Assembly (NCBI GenBank): GCA_024398785.1
Contig: JAKSIO010000001.1
Location: 558,001-622,000, forward strand
Direction of reading: 5' to 3'
DNA length: 64,000 bases
Origin: Bacteroidaceae bacterium
GTDB lineage: Bacteria > Bacteroidota > Bacteroidia > Bacteroidales > Bacteroidaceae
The notes beneath the pieces are model-generated. The model made no database searches and was not told where the DNA came from. It saw only the letters and a program-made list of their open reading frames with translations. The position numbers were made by a program, and so were the translations under genes. This document shows, piece by piece, positions 1 through 9,100 of this stretch. Position 1 is the stretch's first letter. The number at the start of each line of letters is the position of its first letter.

Positions 1-1368
1 TCCGAGTATGATCTTGCCGCCTATATTCTCCCAGTCCTGTTTAGCCCATATGCCGTCGAGTGAACCCGTGAAAGTGAAGTGTGCATCCTCGTGCTCGTAC
101 ATGTAACGTACTGCAGCGCGGAACATGTCCCACGATGCGCCCGACTTGCTGGCGTCTGAGCGTATATATGAGCTTGGAAGCGTGCAGTGGTAGACGATGT
201 ATGTGTCGTTGGCGGAGGGCTTGAATGTGCTGTTCGGCATCGTCTGTCCGTCAATCTCCTGCGGCACAATCTCGAAGCGCTTGGCGAGCTTTGTCTGTCC
301 TTTCTCTGTGACTGCCGCATTGTAGTAATTGACCTCGAACTCACGCCCAGCGAGCATTCCGCTTTGGAATATAACGGTCATCTTCTCTCCGTCTATCTGA
401 TAGTCCGAATAGTTCGGGCACGGGTTGCTCAGTTCGTTCTTATCGGTGAAGTCATACAGGTAGTTGTCTGCGTCAACAGTTATGACCTGACCTACCTTGC
501 CGATACGGTTCGGGTAGATGTCGCTGCAGTCGAGGCTCTCCTCATAATAGGAGGACAGTGCCTTGTCGTTGCGCTGTATTGAGAGACCGTCGCTGCTGGC
601 TATATATTGCCGAGCGCTGGTACTGTCATATCCCGCCTCGTCCTCGAAGTGTACGCCGTCGTAACGTATCGTCTGTCCTGCAGGCAGCAGGAGTTCTGTG
701 TTGCCGTATACGCTCGGGTCAATGTTCTGCGTTCCTCCCTGAACGAACAACACCTCCACGGGCATGGTGTCACTGTTGCTGCGTCCGATGCCAGACTTGA
801 AGCCGTTCCCCTTGCCGTACGACAGCTCAATAGGTTCGTCCCTGTTGTATTCGACCTTATGCAGAGATACTGTCTTGCCAGCTATCTCATATTCTGTCTC
901 AAAGGCGTCTGCAATCAGCTGCAGCGCTTCGAGGCAGTGCGTGTGGTCGTACGACACGAGCTTGGCTGCTGCATCAATACATGTTCCAACCGTCCAGCCT
1001 GTGTCGCGGCGGTTCATGTTGTCAACAAACTGCTGCAGGTGTTCTCTCGGTGTCGCAGTGAGAGGAAACTTGACCCGTCCGTCGACTGTGTTGCGTATCA
1101 TCCAGCGCTGTGCACGTGCCTGATATGCCTCGAATACAACAGTGTATTCGAAGTTCCTGCTGTGCTTCATCGTCATATTCTCGGGACGCTCGAGCGTGTA
1201 ACGTGTGTTCTGATACATCACATACGAGCCTATCGGTATCTCCACGTGCTCTGCGAGAGCGAAGTGGAGCGTCAGGCTGTGATCGCCCATTACCTGTCTG
1301 TTGCGGTAACTGTTGTCGTCTACCACTACAGATAGAACGAGTGTGTCATTGCTGCTGTAAATGTTCAT
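1..1368 (-). CDS. Phage tail-tip protein (prophage endopeptidase-tail/Tal-like), C-terminus cut by window edge
   Basis: An open frame of 456 codons runs from ATG at 1368 to the left edge without a stop. It begins MNIYSSNDTLVLSVVVDDNS. The predicted protein has the mixed beta character of tail-tip hub proteins (SYVMYQNTRYTLERPENMTM, then a long repeat-poor region). Its place downstream of tape measure, distal tail and fibre genes fits a Tal-like tip or baseplate hub protein. The upstream gene ends at 1381, so the two are in one transcription unit. The identification rests mainly on gene order and general character. A minor tail protein of another class is possible. Confidence 0.6.
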   Translation of the reverse strand, partial: MNIYSSNDTLVLSVVVDDNSYRNRQVMGDHSLTLHFALAEHVEIPIGSYVMYQNTRYTLERPENMTMKHSRNFEYTVVFEAYQARAQRWMIRNTVDGRVKFPLTATPREHLQQFVDNMNRRDTGWTVGTCIDAAAKLVSYDHTHCLEALQLIADAFETEYEIAGKTVSLHKVEYNRDEPIELSYGKGNGFKSGIGRSNSDTMPVEVLFVQGGTQNIDPSVYGNTELLLPAGQTIRYDGVHFEDEAGYDSTSARQYIASSDGLSIQRNDKALSSYYEESLDCSDIYPNRIGKVGQVITVDADNYLYDFTDKNELSNPCPNYSDYQIDGEKMTVIFQSGMLAGREFEVNYYNAAVTEKGQTKLAKRFEIVPQEIDGQTMPNSTFKPSANDTYIVYHCTLPSSYIRSDASKSGASWDMFRAAVRYMYEHEDAHFTFTGSLDGIWAKQDWENIGGKIILG

Positions 1369-1380
1369 AATTATTCCTTG

Positions 1381-2148
1381 TTATATATCAACCCTTGTCC
1401 AACCTGACGGAATACCACTTGCGCCACTCGGAAAACTTACTCCAGATTTACATTTTATAGTTCCTCCAGAACCCACTCCTGAGAGCCAGTAAGATAGATT
1501 AGTGCTATTAACATTAGTATCTGCGTTTATAGTTACTTCGTGCAAACTTGTACAGCTACTGAACATCGAAGCGTAGCAATATGATGTTAGCGTAGTAGCA
1601 GGAAGTTGCGGAGCTGACCATAACGAAGAACAACGTGTAAACATATTGTCATAACAATGCGGACTGAGCGTAGTAGCGGGCAATTTAGGAGCGGTAACTA
1701 AAGTTTCCATGCCGCTAAAGAGATATGAAAATGCATATGATCCCATTGTAACCTCTTGCTGATAATCTAATAAGGTCATTACATTTCCACTTATTTTTAC
1801 TCCGTTCCCCCAACTTGTTGTAATCTTGAAATTAAGATAATTACTTTTATCTATTGCCAACGTTGTATTCCCGTTTCCTCGGAAAAATACAGTAGAAACA
1901 TTATAAAGAGTAGTGCCTATATTATAGGCATTCCATGTTTTTTTATCGTAGGAATATTCTATTGATACATTTGGAGGGGTTCCTACTTTTCTCAAAGTAA
2001 TACTGATAGGGTTATTTTCTTTTTCAATTTTAAGATAGTCTGGCTCATATTTCTCCCACACAAGGTCACTACCTATATACACCTTGCCTATCTCCTGCGA
2101 GCCTATATATCTCGCAACCATGTCCTGTGTTCCTATCTTGATTGCCAT
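1381..2148 (-). CDS. Tail fibre/receptor-binding protein with BspA-like leucine-rich repeats
   Basis: About 255 residues starting at ATG 2148; an in-frame TTG at 2154 is less likely. The N-terminus holds an anchor-like motif (IGSQEIGKVYIGSDLVWE), common at the start of Bacteroidales phage fibre modules. The C-terminal half contains repeats of the type APKLPATTL...CYDNMFTRCSSL and APQLPATTL...CYASMFSSCTSL, which resemble BspA/LRR_5 repeats used for surface binding. The gene is clearly more AT-rich than its neighbours, which suggests recent acquisition or exchange of the receptor-binding part. It follows a fibre gene with only 2 nt between. A role in host recognition is inferred. Confidence 0.6.
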   Translation of the reverse strand: MAIKIGTQDMVARYIGSQEIGKVYIGSDLVWEKYEPDYLKIEKENNPISITLRKVGTPPNVSIEYSYDKKTWNAYNIGTTLYNVSTVFFRGNGNTTLAIDKSNYLNFKITTSWGNGVKISGNVMTLLDYQQEVTMGSYAFSYLFSGMETLVTAPKLPATTLSPHCYDNMFTRCSSLWSAPQLPATTLTSYCYASMFSSCTSLHEVTINADTNVNSTNLSYWLSGVGSGGTIKCKSGVSFPSGASGIPSGWTRVDI

Positions 2149-2150
2149 AG

Positions 2151-3140
2151 TCAAATCTTTATGTTGTATTCTGTATTCACATCCTTTGTAGAAATTGCAT
2201 CGTACTCCGCCTGCGTGCAGACAACAATCGTCTTGACTGTTGTGCCGCCAATTGCTCCGATGTTCTCTCTTGCTGCTGTCTGCTCAACATCTGTCAACCC
2301 CTGATTTGCAACCGTTGACACCGCCTTGTAGTTACCCACATTGCCAAGACCGACCTGAGACTTTGTGACCGCGTGTGGATTGCTTGTACTGCTCAGATGC
2401 GAATCGTAGGCACTGACCTTTTCGCTCGTTATGTTGCTGTTGAGAGCTGCCAGCTGTGCGGCTGTTAGCGGTGTTTCATTTACCATGTACTCCGCATGCC
2501 AGCCGTTCACTCCGTCTGTTGCCCATATTCCGCTGTACTTGTAGCGCCACGTCTGCCCCGAATGTGTCTCGTCTGCCTGTACTACAAGGTAGTCATTCAC
2601 AGTCGGCGTGTGGCTGCCTGCGTAGTCTACGGGATAGAGGCTCGCAACTGTAGGTATCGCAGCCTTGGTCGACCAGTTTCCGCGAAAATTCGCAGTCGCC
2701 GTCTGCACTGTACTGTTGACGAACGCCTTGTCAGCGAGCTGATTAGTTGACGATGCCTGTGAAGGTATCAGTGCATTGAGTGTATTAATACCGCTCTGCA
2801 ATGTCTGTTCGGCTTGCTCCGCTCTATCTTCCTCATCTGCAATGGCTGCATATACTGCCGTGTCGTCGTAGTTCTCAAGCCCTGCCAGCTTGGTCTTCTC
2901 GGTTGTGGTATAGTCATTGGTGCTTAGTCCCTTGCCATCGACCTTATCGACCTTGGTGTTCTTGACGATAGTGATATAGTTTATTGCATCCTGCAGTTCC
3001 ACGTCAGACACCTGTTTCAAAACGGTGCTTGAGAGTGCGAAGAACAGCTCTCCCGTATCGGTACACTGGTAATATGCCCCCTCGTCATAACCTGTGCTTG
3101 GCAGGTCTGCTTTCAGTCCTTTGTTGAATTTTAATTTCAT
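2151..3140 (-). CDS. Tail fibre/structural protein
   Basis: 329 residues. The N-terminus (KFNKGLKADLP... then YYQCTDTGELFFA) matches in pattern the first 40 residues of the next gene upstream (3205-4200), so the two share an attachment module. The middle has the phage-fibre signature VDGKGLSTNDYTTTEKTKLA, followed by helical stretches and the collar-like motif HLSSTSNPHAVTKSQVGLGN typical of fibre shafts. The C-terminus (AEYDAISTKDVNTEYNIKI) again resembles the N-terminal module. A fibre or appendage role is well supported by these motifs; its exact place on the virion is unknown. Confidence 0.7.
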   Translation of the reverse strand: MKLKFNKGLKADLPSTGYDEGAYYQCTDTGELFFALSSTVLKQVSDVELQDAINYITIVKNTKVDKVDGKGLSTNDYTTTEKTKLAGLENYDDTAVYAAIADEEDRAEQAEQTLQSGINTLNALIPSQASSTNQLADKAFVNSTVQTATANFRGNWSTKAAIPTVASLYPVDYAGSHTPTVNDYLVVQADETHSGQTWRYKYSGIWATDGVNGWHAEYMVNETPLTAAQLAALNSNITSEKVSAYDSHLSSTSNPHAVTKSQVGLGNVGNYKAVSTVANQGLTDVEQTAARENIGAIGGTTVKTIVVCTQAEYDAISTKDVNTEYNIKI

Positions 3141-3163
3141 ATGCGCTTCTTTTAAATATCAGT

Positions 3164-3193
3164 GGCTTACCGCGAGACCAATCGCAGTAAGCC
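3164..3193 (-). terminator. Strong intergenic hairpin between two fibre genes
   Basis: GGCTTAC at 3164-3170 pairs with GTAAGCC at 3187-3193. Inside it GCGA (3172-3175) pairs with TCGC (3182-3185), giving an 11-bp stem with one mismatch. It sits directly after the stop codon at 3205 of the upstream fibre gene. No long T-tract follows on the minus strand, so it may be a processing or stability hairpin rather than a full terminator. Confidence 0.4.
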
Positions 3194-3204
3194 TATAATC
3201 ATAA

Positions 3205-4200
3205 TCAAAATGAGCCCCATTCTGTCGCAGCGTCTGAGTTCTGTATCTTCTGATAGTCTACGCTTGACAGTGCTCCGTTATCGGTGCTTGATGCAAGTAC
3301 TAATTTCAGTCCGCTGCTTGTCACGGCGAGACCGTTGGCGTGTGTCGTGTCGAGCTTGATGCTGAATGTGTGGTCTGCTGATCCTGTGCCGATCTGCAAG
3401 CCGTTCCCTGCCGAATATACGTCAATAAGGCTGTTCATGTCGCATGACGCGAATGTTTTGCTCTGCTCTGTGCCGAGCCCGTCGTTGAACTCGAGGAACA
3501 GGTAGGGATGTCCCTGTGTCAGACCTGTGAATGTGTGCGAGTCTCCTTTCGGGAATGAGACTGCCATTGATGCTCCAGTTGCTACAGTCAGAATCTGGTC
3601 GAACAGCATGCCGTCCTTGATGAAGTCCGCTGCGCTGAACTCGCTGATCAGCGTGTCGCTGTTGCCGAGCAGCTGTATCTTGCGTGTGTCGCTGTCATAT
3701 TGCAGCTTGATGTTTGTCTGTATGCCGTCTCCTGTTGCAGATAACAATTTGTCTCCGCTCTTGATGTTAACGGAGACTGTCTGCTTGTGGTTCGCTTTAG
3801 TAGAGACGTTTATACCGTTGCCAGCCTCAACTTCCGTGATGGCGTCACCACCTACATTGTCGAGCGCTTTCTCCAGCTTGCCGATTGCCTCATTGACGGT
3901 GTCTTCCTCCGTGACAGCTGCTGTCTGCGAGGGTTTTTCGTAGCCTGTTAGTGTGATTACGCCTCCGTTGATGATACTCTCGAGGTCTACCTCTGCAGTA
4001 GTGCCGTTTCTCTTTGTAACGACAAGCGCCTTGCCTGTACTTTTTAGAGAGACGCTCTTGAGTACCTCGTTGTCAAACATAGGGTTGACACCTACGAATA
4101 TCTCTCCTGTGTCTGTGCAGAAGTATACCGTATTGGCGTCTTTCTGTGCGATAGCGTTATAGCCCGCTTTTGTTCCTTTCTTGAGTGAATACTTTGCCAT
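3205..4200 (-). CDS. Tail fibre/structural protein
   Basis: 331 residues with start at ATG 4200. It opens with the module seen in the neighbouring fibre gene (KKGTKAGYNAIAQKDANTVY, then FCTDTGEIFVG). Long beta-rich segments follow (NGINVSTKANHKQTVSVNIK; NGLQIGTGSADHTFSIKLD), typical of trimeric phage fibres. The last residues (NGALSSVDYQKIQNSDAATE) also recur in fibre proteins of Bacteroidales phages. The family is inferred from these motifs and from the position between the distal tail genes and the tip; binding specificity cannot be read from sequence. Confidence 0.65.
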   Translation of the reverse strand: MAKYSLKKGTKAGYNAIAQKDANTVYFCTDTGEIFVGVNPMFDNEVLKSVSLKSTGKALVVTKRNGTTAEVDLESIINGGVITLTGYEKPSQTAAVTEEDTVNEAIGKLEKALDNVGGDAITEVEAGNGINVSTKANHKQTVSVNIKSGDKLLSATGDGIQTNIKLQYDSDTRKIQLLGNSDTLISEFSAADFIKDGMLFDQILTVATGASMAVSFPKGDSHTFTGLTQGHPYLFLEFNDGLGTEQSKTFASCDMNSLIDVYSAGNGLQIGTGSADHTFSIKLDTTHANGLAVTSSGLKLVLASSTDNGALSSVDYQKIQNSDAATEWGSF

Positions 4201-4220
4201 TGTTGTGTATGATTAGTTGG

Positions 4221-4520
4221 TTAAAAATCGCCCCATTCCACGTCTTCCTCTAATGCTGTCTCTTTCCACATCTTGTTCCTGCGCCCGTATATCTTATCAT
4301 CGTCTGGCGCTTCGTTGACGGTATTTTCCAGCCTCTCCATGAGGTCACGTTGATTCTCTATGTCGCCTGTTATGCTGCCCCATGCAGCTGCACCTCCGCC
4401 TGCTGGCGCAGCGCCTAAGACTATATTCAATGTGATGGAATCAAGTTCCGCAATCTGATGCACGTTGAATGAGACGTTCTCTTTCGGCAGATTGAATTTG
4501 ATATTAATTATATCAGCCAT
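4221..4520 (-). CDS. Small virion-associated protein with fibre-like motif
   Basis: 99 residues. The central segment GSITGDIENQRDLMERLE is a short motif found repeatedly in phage fibre and head-fibre proteins, where it precedes a helical linker. The C-terminus is acidic (EDVEWGDF) and resembles that of the next gene (ATEWGSF). The start codon overlaps the end of the preceding gene (4513-4866) by 8 nt, so the two are probably translationally coupled. A minor structural role is inferred; I do not recognise a named family. Confidence 0.5.
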   Translation of the reverse strand: MADIINIKFNLPKENVSFNVHQIAELDSITLNIVLGAAPAGGGAAAWGSITGDIENQRDLMERLENTVNEAPDDDKIYGRRNKMWKETALEEDVEWGDF

Positions 4521-4866
4521 TGTATACGATATTGTGTTGAACGAATGTTAGTGTAGTCTCGCACCGCATCTTGACTATGTCATTCTTGTAGTCGAACGCG
4601 CTGTTGCGGCACTCAGCAGAGAGGTGCAGTGTCTTGCCTGCCAGTGCCTTGGTCTCTTCCTTGGAGAGGTCTATCTGTACCCATCCCTCGGGGCTGACAT
4701 CCTGAAAGGAGACCAGCCGTTGCCAGTGCTTGTTGAGACGTTCGTCCGCGAGGAATATTATCACTTCGTAATCAGGGTGCAGTATTACCGTTTGCCCCTC
4801 GCACACCTGCAGCGCGAACGAATAGGTCGTTCCAGCCGCGATATTGATGTTGTTGTCGTTGCACAT
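4513..4866 (-). CDS. Hypothetical phage structural protein (distal tail region)
   Basis: 117 residues, predicted mostly beta (TTYSFALQVCEGQTVILHPD; LAGKTLHLSAECRN), with no signal peptide or membrane segment. It lies between the Dit-like gene (4880-5758) and a small fibre-like protein, in the same transcription unit. Position and fold character suggest a baseplate or fibre-collar component. I do not recognise the family. Confidence 0.45.
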   Translation of the reverse strand: MCNDNNINIAAGTTYSFALQVCEGQTVILHPDYEVIIFLADERLNKHWQRLVSFQDVSPEGWVQIDLSKEETKALAGKTLHLSAECRNSAFDYKNDIVKMRCETTLTFVQHNIVYNG

Positions 4867-4879
4867 GTCTGTATCTTAT

Positions 4880-5758
4880 TTAAGTCGTTTCTTCCCGTTG
4901 TTCGTTGCGCAGGTTGCCCGTTATTGTGAGTGTGAGTGTGAACTGCAGCCATATGCGCCCGCTGGCGCTGAACTGGTTCACGCTGCACTTGCGATAGTAG
5001 CATGGGTAGTCCGCATTGAGGTCTTTGACGTAAAGCGTACGCTCGTCCTCCCGTATGAGGTCGTACAGTAGCGCGTAATAGTTGCGCCACATCTCCTCGA
5101 GGTCATCTGCGCGCAGCAGGCAGTTCAGCTTGACGTCTTTTGCTTTGTACGTTACATCCGTTCCGCTGTCGTAGATTGCTCCAGCCTGTGATGTTATGTT
5201 GCGAAGGAGCGCCTGTTTGACGCTGTTGCCGCGTCGTATCTCATCCAGTGACCCTTGCAATATGCGGACGCCGTAGTCCGTGAACGGTCTGCCGTCAATG
5301 GTATAGTCGTCGTTCTCTGCCACGCCTCCGCCTGTGGGTGCTTCGTATTCGTAGTCTTCCAGCGGATAGTCGTCCGCAAACTTGGTGCTCAGGAAGCCGA
5401 GCACGCTCACTGCCTCGAAGCTTGTATGCTGTACGAGTCTAAGTCGGAACGAACGTCCTATCTCCGTGCTGCGGAATACGTGATACGCCCCGTCTGCAAG
5501 CATGGCGCAGAATTCGAACAGAAGCGAGGACGCGCCGCGTACGGCGAAGCGTACGGCGAAGCGTACGGTTATCTCGCGGGTGTTCAGCACGGGTGCTGAC
5601 AGATCCGCCTCGACACCGTCGTATTCCTGCCAGTCGTTCTGCGTCACTGTCTTGAGTGGGGGATAGGCGAGCAGCTCGTTGTAACCGCCCTCCACGACAA
5701 ACACTCCATACCTCGCGTAGACGTCCACGTTGTCAATATACAGCTTTCCGCTCATCAT
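4880..5758 (-). CDS. Distal tail protein, Dit-like
   Basis: 292 residues. Gene order (tape measure, small protein, this gene, fibres/tip) and the predicted beta-rich galectin-like organisation fit a Dit-like protein joining the tail tube to the tip. The start region ATGATG (5758) overlaps the stop of the preceding gene by 4 nt. Around residue 68 the tetrapeptide FAVR is duplicated because of a 12-bp tandem repeat (5537-5560); the frame is kept. The assignment is from position and general fold, not a diagnostic motif. Confidence 0.5.
   Translation of the reverse strand: MMSGKLYIDNVDVYARYGVFVVEGGYNELLAYPPLKTVTQNDWQEYDGVEADLSAPVLNTREITVRFAVRFAVRGASSLLFEFCAMLADGAYHVFRSTEIGRSFRLRLVQHTSFEAVSVLGFLSTKFADDYPLEDYEYEAPTGGGVAENDDYTIDGRPFTDYGVRILQGSLDEIRRGNSVKQALLRNITSQAGAIYDSGTDVTYKAKDVKLNCLLRADDLEEMWRNYYALLYDLIREDERTLYVKDLNADYPCYYRKCSVNQFSASGRIWLQFTLTLTITGNLRNEQREETT
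5537..5568. repeat. 12-bp tandem repeat inside the Dit-like gene
   Basis: GCGTACGGCGAA occurs at 5537-5548 and 5549-5560, and its first 8 bases again at 5561-5568. The unit length is a multiple of three, so it adds residues without changing frame. Confidence 0.9.
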
Positions 5759-6195
5759 AGGATAATTGCATTATCACTTGTTGACTTGATACATATGCAT
5801 CCCTCCTCCTGCCTGACGCGTACGACTGCCCATCCGCTCGCGTTTATGATCGCCCGTGCTCCGTGCAGCAGGACGATGCTGTGTCGTCCGTGCGTGTTGC
5901 AGTTTATAGTCGCGGACGTATGTCCTATCAGAACCACATCTGTTGGGTTTGTCAGCGTTATCGCCCCTGCGTCTATATGTATGCCGCTCTGCTCAGGCTT
6001 AAGTGCCTTGAACAGGCGGAAAGTGGCTGTGTTCGGGAAATGGTTCGCGAGACAGAACTCGATGCCCTGCGGAGACAGGAATAAACGCACGAGTTCCTCG
6101 TATGTCTCCGTCCCGCGAAACTTGTCACAGGCGTCGAGCTGTTTTGCCTGCCTGTAGATCTGTCCTATTACCTGCTGTATGTCCTGTTGTCTCAT
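5755..6195 (-). CDS. Hypothetical phage protein between tape measure and Dit-like genes
   Basis: 146 residues. The N-terminal third is helical and charged (QQVIGQIYRQAKQLDACDKF); the rest is beta-rich and resembles a short beta-helix or bacterial adhesin-like stretch (ATINCNTHGRHSIVLLHGAR, ending SGWAVVRVRQEEGCICIKST). It overlaps the neighbouring genes by 4 nt at both ends (ATGA), so expression is coupled. The position suggests a tail-tip component. No named family is recognised. Confidence 0.5.
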   Translation of the reverse strand: MRQQDIQQVIGQIYRQAKQLDACDKFRGTETYEELVRLFLSPQGIEFCLANHFPNTATFRLFKALKPEQSGIHIDAGAITLTNPTDVVLIGHTSATINCNTHGRHSIVLLHGARAIINASGWAVVRVRQEEGCICIKSTSDNAIIL

Positions 6196-9100
6196 AGCGC
6201 TTTTATTTTTATGCCGAATAGGTTTATATCACTCAGTGTGCTGCGCACGTCACGCAGGCTGCTCTCGACTGCCGCAAGACGGTCGGTATTGTTCTCTATC
6301 TGCATCACGCTGCGAAGTATTTCTGTCGTGTTAGTGACGAGCATCTGCGTGTTCTCGGCGATGCTGTATGTGTGTCCCTGTACTGCGGTCATGCGTCCGT
6401 TCAGCTCGTCAACGCTCTCCTGTGATGCCGTTGCGATGCCGCCTGCTGTCGCCTCGCGTGTTGAGTCTGCTACAGGTGCGAACAGAGACTTTATGTCCTC
6501 AGGCAGTGATTCGTACATGGCTGCGAAATTGTCTTTCTTCTCGTTCAGGTCTGCAGCGAATTCATCCATTGAATCGATGAAGGCGTCAATACCTACGAAC
6601 TCCCCGTCATTGAACCATTTGCCCTTGTATGTGTTGAATATCTTGCCTAACGGTTCTTCGAGGAACTGCTGTGTCAGCATGCGGCGGACGATGTCTCCTG
6701 TTATATCGTTCACTTTATTCCCCCACGCCTCAGCATAGTCCTCGCCATTTTGGAATGCGTCGAAGAATGCGTCCGACAGCTCCTCTGCTATACCAGTTGC
6801 ACTGTCGCCGATGATGTTCTCGGTCATCTCGTTCATCAGCTGTACGGACTTGCTTCCGAGTTCTTCAATAGTCTTGTTCCATTCTCTTATGTTGTCATCA
6901 TCTGGCTTCTTCGCGTCCTGTTCTTCGTTGATCATGTCCTGCAGGTCAAGCATCTGCTGTGTGTAGTTTTCCAGCTGTGCTGTAGCCTCCTTGTAACGTT
7001 CTTCCCCAAGCGCTTTGTCTGCAGTATATTCCACGTTGGCGTAAGCCCGAGCAATGTCAGCGGCGTACCTCTTGACTGCGTCTGCGCGCTGCTGTTCATA
7101 CTGTATCTCTATCGCTGTATTCTTGGCTTTCTCAATGCTGCGGCGATTGATATCTGTGATAAATCTGTCGTTGTTTATCTTCTCCCATGCCTCGAGTTCC
7201 TCTTTCTGCCGTATTTTTACCAGTGCGGCATCCATTTCGTCGCGGTATCTCTTGAAAGCGTCTGCGGTCATATCGATAGCCGTGCTGTAGTTCCGCTGCA
7301 GTCGTACGACGTCCGCATGATCTATCTCCCACTGCAGTCTGTCTATCTCTGTCTGCAATGCTTCGATGCGTGCCTCGCGAGCAGCGTCGCTGGTCACTGC
7401 CTGTGCTATTGCCTGCGCTATCTGCAGTGCTGCCGATATGACGGTCAGTATCACTGAGGCACTCTCCATCGCCTTGATTGCTGTCGTGCCTGCTGTGGAC
7501 GTGCTCTGTATTGCAGCTTCCGAGCTCTTTGTCACGGTCAGTATGCCGTTTATCATCTGCAGAGTTGCGCTGGATATAGTGCCGACCGTCTTGATTATTT
7601 CTCCCGCCGTTCCGCCGACCGTCTCGCCAATCTCCTCGAAGATGTCGTTGCAGTCATTGAGCACGCTGTACAGGTCTTCCCATTCCTTGATGCTCCGCTT
7701 GTCGGGGTTGATCTCTGCATCCGCCTTTGCCTGTCTTACTTTCTTGTCTGCTGTCGCTACCTTGGCACGTGCGGCAGCTATCTTGTTGCTGTCGGTCTCG
7801 CCCTCACGCTCCAGTGCGGCGAGCTCGTCCTGAGCGCGAGCCAGCAGTTCCTCGAGCTGTTCGAGCGACAGGTTTGCTATCTCGTTGCACCATGACTGGA
7901 ACGCTTCCTGTCTGTTCGCAAACTCAATGTCAAGAGCCTGCATGGTCTCCTGTTCCTGTCTGTTCAGTTCGTCGACGTTGCCTTGTGAGACGCCCTGTCG
8001 GAGAGCGCCGTTCTCGTACAGACGGGCGCGGTTCTCCGCATACTGTCGTTCCAGATCTGTACGCCGTTGCTCGTATGTCTCAATGCCCTGTATCGATTCG
8101 TCAAGTTCCTTTTGCAGCAATGTCTTGCGAGCCTGCTCACGCGCAGCCGTAAGAGCCGTCTGCTGTGTCTCTGTCAGTGCGCCTCCCTGAGCGTCACGCC
8201 ATTTCTGTTCCTGCAGCTGGTATTCCGCTATCTCGCGCTCGTAGTCAAGCTGTATCTGCCGTATCTTCTTGTCAGAGCCCTCTTTCATCAGCTCTATCTG
8301 CGCCTGTGCGGTGTTCTGCTGTAACGTCAGCAGTTCCTTTGCTGCAGTGTCTTCCGTCTTGCCGTTCGTGAAGCTGTTGCTGCGTCGCTGCAGCATCGCC
8401 ATTTCCTGCGCTGCCTGTGTGTCTATTCTCAGGCGTTCAGTCTCCAGCTCCCGCAGACGGTTCTCGTCCTCAATGGTATTGCTCGTCAACTCCATAGAAC
8501 GCTTCTGCAGATCGATGCGGCGGTCTGCGAAGTCACTCTCTACGCGCACCTGTTCGTCAAGAGCCTCTTTGTAGGCATCCATCGCTTCCTTGCGCTCCAC
8601 ATTCGACAGGGTGGTGTCGTACATCTTCATGCGAGCCTCAGCTTTTGTTTTGTCAAGCTCCTCCTTGCGTTTCTGCCACTCGCTAACCTCTACCTCCAGC
8701 TGTTTCTCCTGTTGTCTGATTTCCGCTGTCGCCTTAGCTGCGTCGTTGACGCTGCTTCCCCAGTCTTTAATGCTCTTGGCTGCGTCGTCCAAGGTCGTGA
8801 ACTGCATAAAACTGTCAGCCAGCTCCTTTGCGCTCTGTTTAATGCCCTCCCTGTCAAAGGTGAATGCCGCTTTCAGAATGCCTCCAAGTGCGCTCGCCAT
8901 GTCTCCGAGAGACTTGAAGCGGTTGACGATGTTTTCCTTTATTGATGTCCATAGGTTAGTGATAGCCTCGCGCGGGTTGCTGAACGCGTCGTACAGTGCC
9001 TTGCCCACTGTAATGACTATCTCCTTAAGTTGTCCGAGAACGCCGCTGACGTAGCCGCTGACCTTTGCAAACGCCATTTGTCCCTCTGCTGTGCTGTTGA

